From assembly GCF_001189955.1 (NCBI RefSeq), contig NZ_LFLT01000041.1, forward strand, positions 1 through 38,086: a stretch of 38,086 nt of DNA, read 5' to 3'. The notes beneath the pieces are model-generated. The model made no database searches. It was not told the origin of the DNA and saw nothing but the letters and a program-made list of their open reading frames with translations. Source of the DNA: Herbaspirillum chlorophenolicum. GTDB taxonomy: Bacteria; Pseudomonadota; Gammaproteobacteria; Burkholderiales; Burkholderiaceae_D. This document shows, piece by piece, positions 32,577 to 38,086 of the stretch; position 1 is the stretch's first letter; the number at the start of each line of letters is the position of its first letter. The position numbers and the translations under genes were made by a program.

Positions 32577-33473
32577 TCACTCCATCACCAGCGAGCGATG
32601 CGTGCTGACTCCCGCCATGACGCCCGCAGCCGATGCCATGGTGGCGTTATGGAAGGCTGCGGCGGCATCGCCGGCGGCGAAGACGTGCTTCACCGAGGTC
32701 TGGCGCAATTCGTCGGTGCGGATGTACGGCCCCATCGGCCCTTGTTCGAAGGCGCAGCCCAGTTGCATCGCCAGCGGGCTGGCCATGTGCACGCGCGGGC
32801 CGACGAATACCGCACCGATCTCCACCGTGCGGCCATCGGCCAGGCGCAGGGCTTCGATGTCGGGCGCGCTGCCGAGAACCTCGATGACCGGTGTGCGTTC
32901 GATCGTCACGCCGCGCTTGGCCATCTGCTTCAACTCCTGCTCTTCCGGTTCGTACTGTCCTTGCGTGAAATAGGTGGTCGGCCCCCAGTCCGGCAGCATC
33001 AGTCCCTGATGGGCCGACAGCGGCGTGGTGGCGATCACGCCCAGCTTGCGGTCGCGCACTTCGTAGCCGTGGCAGTAGGGACAGTGGATGGCGGTTTGCC
33101 CCCAGCGTTCCTGCAGTCCGGGGATGGCGGGCAGCTCGTCGCGCACGCCGGTGGCGAGGATCAGGCGGCGCGCGCTGAAGTGCCTGCCGTCGTCCAGCGT
33201 CACGGCAACGCCCTGGTCGTCGGCGCTGGCGTGCTCTGCCTGCGCCACTGCCAGCTCGAAAGTCGGATAGGCGAGCAACTGCTCTATCGCGATCGCCATG
33301 ATGTCATGCGGGGCGACGCCGTCCTGGCCCAGGAAACCGTGCGAGGCTTCGGCGAAGCGGTTGCGCGGCTGGCCGGCGTCGACCATGAGGACTTTGCGGC
33401 GCGCGCGTGCCAATTGCATGGCGGCCGAGGCGCCGGCGAAACTGGCGCCGACGATGATGACATCGTATTGCAT
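32577..33473 (-). CDS. Thioredoxin-reductase-like FAD/NAD(P) oxidoreductase with CPYC motif
   Basis: 298-aa flavoprotein. The FAD-binding dinucleotide motif is VIIVGASFAGASAAM at the start, the redox-active pair is Cys131-Cys134 in HCPYCHGYEVRD, and the second FAD motif is KHVFAAGDAAA near the end. The fold is like thioredoxin reductase, but the CPYC motif and the short NAD(P) region set it in the GliT/HlyX-like dithiol oxidase-reductase group. Its partner is unknown. ATG at 33473 has AAAGGAAAT on the minus strand; a longer frame upstream has poor codons. It follows the Rrf2 gene by 131 bp on the same strand and is its probable target. Confidence 0.88.
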   Translation of the reverse strand: MQYDVIIVGASFAGASAAMQLARARRKVLMVDAGQPRNRFAEASHGFLGQDGVAPHDIMAIAIEQLLAYPTFELAVAQAEHASADDQGVAVTLDDGRHFSARRLILATGVRDELPAIPGLQERWGQTAIHCPYCHGYEVRDRKLGVIATTPLSAHQGLMLPDWGPTTYFTQGQYEPEEQELKQMAKRGVTIERTPVIEVLGSAPDIEALRLADGRTVEIGAVFVGPRVHMASPLAMQLGCAFEQGPMGPYIRTDELRQTSVKHVFAAGDAAAAFHNATMASAAGVMAGVSTHRSLVME

Positions 33474-33604
33474 GGGATTTCCTTTCATGGATGGTTCATG
33501 GAACGCCGGTGGCTTTGCGCGGATGCGGGCATGAGGCGTCCCGCACGCCTTGCGATGCAAGGCGCGTAAAGATGTCGGCAGGGAAGGGCGCTTCCTGGTG
33601 AGCG

Positions 33605-34048
33605 TTAATGCGGCGGCGGCTGGCCCAGCTTGAAGTGCGGGCCGATGTCGCGCGCCAGGTCGGCCAGCGTGATGTTGGCCAGGCGCTGGTCGAGCAGGCG
33701 GTTGGCTTCTTCCAGGGCATCGTCGAGCGCGCGATTGACGGCGATCTCGACCAGGCAGCCAGGCGATTCTTCGCGCGCGCCCAGCGTGATCAAGCGTTCA
33801 CCGAGTGCCTGCTGGACCTGCTGCAGGCTGATCTGCGCCATCGGCCGCGCGAGCGACCAGCCGCCGCCATGCCCTTTGGTAGACGTCACAATGCCGGCTT
33901 CGCGCAGCCCGGCGAAGGTGCGGCGGATGACAACGGGATTGGTATCGACCCAACCGGCGATCTCTTCCGAGGTCATCGCGGTGTCGGGACGCTGGCCCAT
34001 GTGCAACAGGATGTGCAGGGCAATGGAGAGGCGGTCGCTGCGTTTCAT
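33605..34048 (-). CDS. Rrf2-family transcriptional regulator
   Basis: 147 aa with the Rrf2 winged HTH (SDRLSIALHILLHMGQRPDT, IAGWVDTNPVVIRRTFAGLR, STKGHGGGWSLAR). The three-cysteine Fe-S ligand set of IscR/NsrR is missing; only one Cys (in ESPGCLVEI) is present, so it senses something other than a cluster, like YwnA/CymR-type members. ATG at 34048 is preceded directly by an AT-rich TAATAATATAAG that could be the -10, so the mRNA may be leaderless. It probably controls itself and the downstream CPYC flavoprotein. Confidence 0.88.
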   Translation of the reverse strand: MKRSDRLSIALHILLHMGQRPDTAMTSEEIAGWVDTNPVVIRRTFAGLREAGIVTSTKGHGGGWSLARPMAQISLQQVQQALGERLITLGAREESPGCLVEIAVNRALDDALEEANRLLDQRLANITLADLARDIGPHFKLGQPPPH

Positions 34049-34065
34049 GTAACTTATATTATTAC
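34049..34065 (-). promoter_or_regulatory. Candidate Rrf2 promoter/operator abutting the start codon
   Basis: GTAA (34049-34052) and TTAC (34062-34065) form an inverted repeat across an AT-only core in front of the rrf2-like ATG. The minus-strand reading contains TAATAT/TATAAG, usable as a -10 placed so that transcription would begin at or near the ATG. Confidence 0.4.
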
Positions 34066-34096
34066 GTGAGATGCACGATGTCAATGATAAGGAAAT

Positions 34097-34780
34097 TCAG
34101 ACGCGGACGATGCGGTAGACGCAACGCCGCCCACCCGCCGGCAGGTGCTCTTCGCGTGTGACGCTGGCTTCGTCTCCCACCACCTCACGGAACAGCTGCA
34201 GTTCAGAGCGGCAAAAGCCCTGGCAGCTTTGCGCGGCGGCGCAGATGGGACAGTGGTCTTCCACCAGTAGCCAATCCTTCCCCTGTTTCTCGACACGCGC
34301 CATGTAGCCCTCGGCGCTGCGGATTTCGGCCAGCTTTTCCAGCCGCTTCGGCAGCGTCGCGATACCGGCGCAGTGGCGCTGGTAATCGGCGCGCATTTCC
34401 TGTTCGCGCTGGCCGATCAGCTTGTCCAGCCCTTGCTCGCCGAACAACTGGCGGATCGAGCCGATCAGTTGCACCGTGAGCTGCGCGTGCGAATCGGGGA
34501 AACGCGCATGGCCGGCTGCGGTCAGATCCCAGTTCTGGCGTGGGCGGCCGGCGCGCGGCGCGGCGCTTTCCTGGTGGCCGGAAATCAGGCCTTCGGCCAC
34601 CAGTTTCTGGACCTGCTGACGTGCGGCCTCGGCTGTCATGCCAAGCTCGCGCCCCAGCTCGGCAGTAGAGGTGGGGCCGCGCGTCTTGAGGCGGAACAGG
34701 ATGCGCTCGGGCGTGGACGGCCCAGCCTGTTCTGTCTCGGCAGATAATTTATTTTCCAAGTGTTTACTTGTTAAATTCAT
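34097..34780 (-). CDS. SufR-like HTH regulator with C-terminal cysteine cluster
   Basis: 227 aa of the COG2345/SufR-like group. The N-terminal winged HTH is ILFRLKTRGPTSTAELGREL, then MTAEAARQQVQKLVAEGLIS and the GRPRQNWDLTAAGHARFP wing. The C-terminus carries Cys177, Cys180, Cys186 and Cys190 (HCPICAAAQSCQGFC) plus Cys137 and Cys220. In SufR, cysteines of this region hold an Fe-S cluster, so this protein may sense oxidation or iron. It is divergent from an MFS carrier gene at 34910, its likely target. No suf genes are nearby, so it is not SufR itself. Confidence 0.85.
   Translation of the reverse strand: MNLTSKHLENKLSAETEQAGPSTPERILFRLKTRGPTSTAELGRELGMTAEAARQQVQKLVAEGLISGHQESAAPRAGRPRQNWDLTAAGHARFPDSHAQLTVQLIGSIRQLFGEQGLDKLIGQREQEMRADYQRHCAGIATLPKRLEKLAEIRSAEGYMARVEKQGKDWLLVEDHCPICAAAQSCQGFCRSELQLFREVVGDEASVTREEHLPAGGRRCVYRIVRV
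34757..34770. promoter_or_regulatory. Short inverted repeat near the divergent SufR-like/MFS promoter
   Basis: CAAGT-GTTT-ACTTG is a perfect 5-bp inverted repeat located over codons 4-8 of the SufR-like gene. An operator here would allow the regulator to repress itself. The site is short and may be chance. Confidence 0.3.
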
Positions 34781-34909
34781 GGGGACGTTCTAAGATTCGA
34801 TCTAAATATCCAAATAACTGCTTGCATATTATGCCTGCTTCGCGGAATTGTCGAACCGGCCATGCAAGTGCCCCGGCCACAAGCCGCAGCCAGCAATGAA
34901 AGACATGAG

Positions 34910-36367
34910 ATGACGACCAACAGTTCTTCCACTGAAGTGGCATCACAGCCCCCCGAATCCGCCGGGCGCACCGCGTCCTGGGGCGAACTGCTCAACGCCC
35001 GCAACGCGCCGCGCGCGGTGGCGCTGACCGGCGGCGTAGCGCTGCATGCAATCAATGTGCACATCGTCACCACCATCTTGCCTTCGGTGGTGCGCGATAT
35101 TGGCGGCCTCGATTACTACGCCTGGAACGTGACCCTGTTCGTGGTGACCTCCATCATCGGTTCCACCCTGACCAGCAAACTGCTCTCGACCCTGGGGGCG
35201 CGCCGCACCTATCTGCTGGGGCTGGCAGTGTTCGGCGCCGGTGCGCTGGTGTGCGCGGCCGCCGGCAGCATGATGTGGATGCTGGCCGGGCGTGCGGTGC
35301 AAGGCATCGGCGGCGGTTTGTTGGCGGCGCTGGGGTATGCGCTGATTCCGCTGGTGTTCGAGCAGCGCCTGTGGTCGCGCGCGATCGCGCTGGTGTCGGG
35401 CATGTGGGGCATTTCCACCTTGCTGGGGCCGGCGGTGGGCGGGCTGTTCGCCGCCAGCGGCCATTGGCGCCTGGCGTTCTGGGCGCTGATGCCGTTGCTG
35501 CTGTTGCAGGCAATCCTCGTAACGGCGCAATTGGGGCCGCGCTCCATCAAGATGGAAAACACACAGGGTAGTGCCATGCCATTGGGCCGCATCCTGCTGC
35601 TGGCGGCTTCGGTGCTGCTGGTGGCGCTGGCCGCGCAGGCCGATGCCGGATGGAAAGCGGCAGCCTGCGTTGCCGGCGGCGCCTTGCTTGGCTTGCTGGT
35701 GATGCGCATCGACCTGCGCCATCGCATCAGTTTGTTGCCGCGTAGCGGCTATGCGCTTTCTTCCGAGATGGGCAAAGTATTTGCCTGCGTGTCGCTGCTG
35801 GTGATCGGTAGCTGCACCGAAATTTTCGTGCCGTATTTCTTGCAGATACTGCATGGCTACGAGCCGCTGGCAGCCGGTTACATGACGGCCGCCATGGCGG
35901 GGGGCTGGAGTATCGGTTCGCTCACAAGTTCGGGGCGCAGCGGCACGGCGGCCGACCGCATGGTGCGTATCGGCCCGATGCTGATGGCGCTGGGCCTGAT
36001 GGCATTGGCGGTGTTGTTGCCGGGCCGGCTGGTGGCGGCGAGCCTGGCCGCCGATGTCGGTATCGTGCTGGCGCTGGCCGCGGCCGGCATGGGGATCGGG
36101 CTGGGCTGGCCGCACCTGATCGCGCGCGCATTGCATGCGGCCAAGCCGGGTGAGGAAAACCTGACTTCGTCTGCCGTGACCACCGTGCAGTTGTACGCAA
36201 TGGCGATGGGGGCGGCGCTGGTCGGCCTGACTGCCAACGAGGCCGGACTCACCGTCCCGGGCGGCGTGGCCGGCGCGCAGGAAGCGGCAGCGGTGCTGTT
36301 TGCGGTATTTGCGGTGGCGCCGGCGCTGGCCGTGCAATTGACCCGGCGCCTGACGCGCGCGCACTGA
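34910..36367 (+). CDS. MFS transporter (DHA2-like, multidrug or small-molecule efflux type)
   Basis: 485-aa membrane carrier with about 14 hydrophobic segments. VTTILPSVVRDIGGLDYYAW in helix 1-2, SKLLSTLGARRTYLLGLAVF (motif A) and MLAGRAVQGIGGGLLAALGY (motif B) point to the drug:H+ antiporter-2 group. SGMWGISTLLGPAVGGLFAA is the antiporter motif C, which supports export. I used ATG at 34910; an upstream in-frame ATG at 34862 would add 16 residues and neither has a strong binding site. It is divergent from the SufR-like regulator. A 56-aa protein gene follows closely. Confidence 0.87.
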   Translation: MTTNSSSTEVASQPPESAGRTASWGELLNARNAPRAVALTGGVALHAINVHIVTTILPSVVRDIGGLDYYAWNVTLFVVTSIIGSTLTSKLLSTLGARRTYLLGLAVFGAGALVCAAAGSMMWMLAGRAVQGIGGGLLAALGYALIPLVFEQRLWSRAIALVSGMWGISTLLGPAVGGLFAASGHWRLAFWALMPLLLLQAILVTAQLGPRSIKMENTQGSAMPLGRILLLAASVLLVALAAQADAGWKAAACVAGGALLGLLVMRIDLRHRISLLPRSGYALSSEMGKVFACVSLLVIGSCTEIFVPYFLQILHGYEPLAAGYMTAAMAGGWSIGSLTSSGRSGTAADRMVRIGPMLMALGLMALAVLLPGRLVAASLAADVGIVLALAAAGMGIGLGWPHLIARALHAAKPGEENLTSSAVTTVQLYAMAMGAALVGLTANEAGLTVPGGVAGAQEAAAVLFAVFAVAPALAVQLTRRLTRAH

Positions 36368-36395
36368 AGCCACGGAAGCAATGAGGAGGAGGGCG

Positions 36396-36566
36396 ATGAT
36401 GGCGACGCCTGCCGAACTGGACGAAATCGAGTACCACCTGTTGCTGGCGGAGTTCGACTTGCTGTGGTCGCGCCGGCCGCTGCCGGGCGACCGTGAACGC
36501 ATGGATCAGATGATGCGTTTGATCGAGGCGTTCGAAGCGATGCGGCGAATCGCCTCTTCGGCCTGA
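36396..36566 (+). CDS. Small acidic-amphipathic protein, 56 aa
   Basis: ATG at 36396 follows a very strong purine-rich site (GAGGAGGAGGG, 36383-36393); a second ATG comes directly after it. The protein, with ELDEIEYHLLLAEFDLLWSR and RMDQMMRLIEAFEAMRRIAS, is almost all helix, has no signal peptide and no recognised domain. It begins 28 bp after the MFS stop and may be co-transcribed with it. Its last 61 bp overlap the 3' end of the convergent YigZ gene. I give no function. Confidence 0.65.
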   Translation: MMATPAELDEIEYHLLLAEFDLLWSRRPLPGDRERMDQMMRLIEAFEAMRRIASSA

Positions 36567-37096
36567 CCGAGCTCGGCGGCTGGCAGGCGCAGCCGCAGGT
36601 GGGCCAGCGTGTCGTGGCGGCTGTCCAGCAATTCGTATTTGTGTTGTGCCAGCCAGTGGCGCAACTGCGGTTCGGCGGCATAGCTGACGCCGATGTCGAC
36701 CTCGGCTTGCTGTACCCGTTCGATGCGTTCGGTGTGCTTGAGCGCGGTGGCCACGGCATCGGTGTAGGCCCGCACCAGCCCGCCCGCACCCAGTTTGATG
36801 CCGCCGTAGTAGCGCACCACCATCGCCAGTACGCCATCGAGTTCGTGATGGCGCAGCACTTCCAGCATCGGCCGCCCGGCGGTGCCTGAGGGTTCGCCAT
36901 CGTCCGACATGCCGGAATGGCCGCCGGCCATCAGCGCCCAGCACACGTGCGTGGCGCCGCGGTGGGCGTCGCGCATGCGTTCGACTTCCTGTATCGCGGC
37001 CTCACGGCCGGCTACCGGCATGACGATGCCGATGAAGCGGCTCTTGCGGATATCCAGCTCGATCTCGGCACGCGCGGCGATGGTAAAGGTGGGCAT
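36506..37096 (-). CDS. yigZ: YigZ/IMPACT-family protein
   Basis: 196 aa, the normal length. The UPF0029/Impact N-terminal signature is complete: RKSRFIGIVMPVAGREAAIQ, THVCWALMAG, then SDDGEPSGTAGRPMLEVLRH and VVRYYGGIKLGAGGLVRAYT. The C-terminal YigZ-type domain follows. Eukaryotic IMPACT inhibits GCN2; the bacterial role is not settled. It is a housekeeping-type gene and marks the right edge of the catabolic region. Its 3' end overlaps the small protein gene on the other strand by 61 bp. Confidence 0.92.
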   Translation of the reverse strand: MPTFTIAARAEIELDIRKSRFIGIVMPVAGREAAIQEVERMRDAHRGATHVCWALMAGGHSGMSDDGEPSGTAGRPMLEVLRHHELDGVLAMVVRYYGGIKLGAGGLVRAYTDAVATALKHTERIERVQQAEVDIGVSYAAEPQLRHWLAQHKYELLDSRHDTLAHLRLRLPAAELGQAEEAIRRIASNASIKRII

Positions 37097-37123
37097 AGTG
37101 AGCAGATGGGGCGGATGCGCAGC

Positions 37124-38017
37124 TCAGGCGTCGCTGCCCTTGAGCAGCGCGAGTTCGGCCTGCAGGCCCTGGTTCTCCTGTGTCAGCTGGGTCACGCGTG
37201 CCTGCAGCGCGCCGATTTCGCGGCGCAGCGCGGCGGTGACTTCGTTTTCCATGCCTTCCACGATGGCGACCGTGCTGCCTTCGCCCTCGCCATCATTTGC
37301 CTTGGCCGCGCGCGGCGTGCGGGTGGCGGCCTTTTGTTCACGTACTTTCTTGGCGGCTTCGCGCAATTCCTTCTTGCCGCCGGCCACTGCGTTGACCTGG
37401 ACTTCGCTGGGCAGCGAGGCCACTGCGGCGGCGGCGTTGATGGAGATGGCGCCGGCGCGCACCGCCTGCACCAGTTCCGGCGCGGCAGTCTTGCGGATGC
37501 GGTCGATCTGGCCGATGGTGGCGCTGCTGATGCCGGCGGCGCGGGCGATGTCTTCGCGCGTCTTGATCGGCGCGGCGCCGTCTGGCGAGGTATCCCATGG
37601 CGGATCGCCGCCATCGGCTGGCGCGGCGTCGGCCGTGTTTTGTTCGGCCGACGCGTCATCGGCGGCCTTGGACGGCTTGGCATCGGCCTTGATGCGGGCG
37701 GCGAGGATGTCGCGCTTGCGCAGCGCCAGCATGCCGCGCTGGAAATCGGAGACGCTGCGGCGGCCCAACTGGTTGTCGATCATCCATAGCAGCACGTCTT
37801 CGAGCGACTTGAAGCTGTCGTTCTGCACCGTCTTGAATTCGAGTTCGTACTTGCGGCAGATTTCGTAGCGGTTGTGGCCGTCGATCAGCACCTCGCCCCA
37901 CAGCACCAGCGCATCGCGGCAGCCTTCGGCCAGGATGCTGCGCTCAAGTGCCGCGTATTCGTTGGGAGTGAGGGGATCGATGTACTTTTGGAGTTCTTCG
38001 TTGATGACGATATTCAT
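37124..38017 (-). CDS. ParB-like DNA-binding protein
   Basis: 297 aa. The N-terminal ParB-type domain has LTPNEYAALERSILAEGCRD and the nucleotide-binding-type VLIDGHNRYEICRKY. A mid HTH region reads TREDIARAAGISSATIGQID, followed by VRAGAISINAAAAVASLPSE. The C-terminus is a Glu/Gln-rich coiled coil (ALRREIGALQARVTQLTQEN). Low-complexity Ala/Asp/Pro linkers join the parts. Such proteins are often labelled 'plasmid replication/partition related', but no parA, origin or parS-like site is in view, so a stand-alone chromosomal role is likely. ATG at 38017; a longer frame reaches 38071 but lacks a binding site. Confidence 0.82.
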   Translation of the reverse strand: MNIVINEELQKYIDPLTPNEYAALERSILAEGCRDALVLWGEVLIDGHNRYEICRKYELEFKTVQNDSFKSLEDVLLWMIDNQLGRRSVSDFQRGMLALRKRDILAARIKADAKPSKAADDASAEQNTADAAPADGGDPPWDTSPDGAAPIKTREDIARAAGISSATIGQIDRIRKTAAPELVQAVRAGAISINAAAAVASLPSEVQVNAVAGGKKELREAAKKVREQKAATRTPRAAKANDGEGEGSTVAIVEGMENEVTAALRREIGALQARVTQLTQENQGLQAELALLKGSDA

Positions 38018-38086
38018 GGACTTCGTTCTATCGTTTGTATGCGGAGCCGGATTAAGAACCGGGCGGCGCATTCTACACTAGTGCCC

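Noticed and set aside
37124..38086. Plasmid or integrated-element origin suggested by the ParB-like gene
   Set aside because: No parA, replication gene, parS-like repeats, integrase or tRNA attachment site is visible; stand-alone ParB-like proteins occur on chromosomes.

Overview
The window reads as the chromosome of a Gram-negative betaproteobacterium, most likely order Burkholderiales and probably close to Herbaspirillum (Oxalobacteraceae). The clues are high GC with strong codon bias, a Burkholderiales-type porin ending in Phe, many LysR regulators and ACS-type MFS carriers, and the style of the catabolic enzymes. The genus is an inference. I see no rRNA, tRNA, CRISPR array, insertion sequence or phage gene. 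It is an accessory catabolic region holding a run of small uptake-and-degradation modules, each with its own transporter and regulator.

Layout. (1) 1-139: tail of an unidentified gene with a very clear terminator. (2) 507-5782: one operon with a 42-codon ORF where a binding-protein gene would be expected, two acidic-amino-acid-type ABC permeases, their ATPase, a class I aminotransferase, an RraA/HMG-CHA-aldolase-type protein and an amidohydrolase. Two palindromes precede it. (3) 5798-7009: a LysR regulator with two tandem winged HTH domains. (4) 7156-13333: amidohydrolase, Pht5-like decarboxylase-family protein, DctA-type carrier, porin, LigJ (4-oxalomesaconate hydratase) and LigK-type CHA aldolase. 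This is the lower half of protocatechuate 4,5-cleavage without a ring-cleavage dioxygenase. (5) 13377-18010, minus strand: GNAT, isocitrate lyase/PEP mutase-family enzyme, MFS carrier, flavin-reductase-like protein and an L-2-keto-3-deoxyarabonate dehydratase-like enzyme. A divergent LysR lies at 18161. (6) 19608-25353: MFS carrier, ApnO-like oxidoisomerase, RuBisCO-like protein, DUF1537 sugar-acid kinase and NanR-like GntR regulator. This matches the non-oxidative D-apionate pathway and is preceded by a GGTATA inverted-repeat operator. (7) 25378-31696: LysR plus an unrecognised protein, then a Rossmann+SAF oxidoreductase and two MFS carriers, the last behind a 32-bp TetR-like palindrome. (8) 31777-38017: YitT membrane protein, Rrf2 regulator with a CPYC flavoprotein, Cys-rich SufR-like regulator with a divergent MFS carrier, a 56-aa protein, YigZ and a ParB-like protein.

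How it works together. Regions 2 and 4 converge on pyruvate/oxaloacetate through two RraA-fold aldolase-type proteins. Region 2 looks like uptake, transamination and retro-aldol cleavage of a 4-substituted 4-hydroxyglutamate. Region 4 looks like import and degradation of a ready-made carboxylated pyrone or oxo-acid such as 2-pyrone-4,6-dicarboxylate. Region 6 should turn D-apionate into a phosphorylated sugar intermediate. The substrates of regions 2, 4 and 7 are the most likely places for undescribed chemistry. All functions here come from reading sequence and remembered family features; no database search was run.
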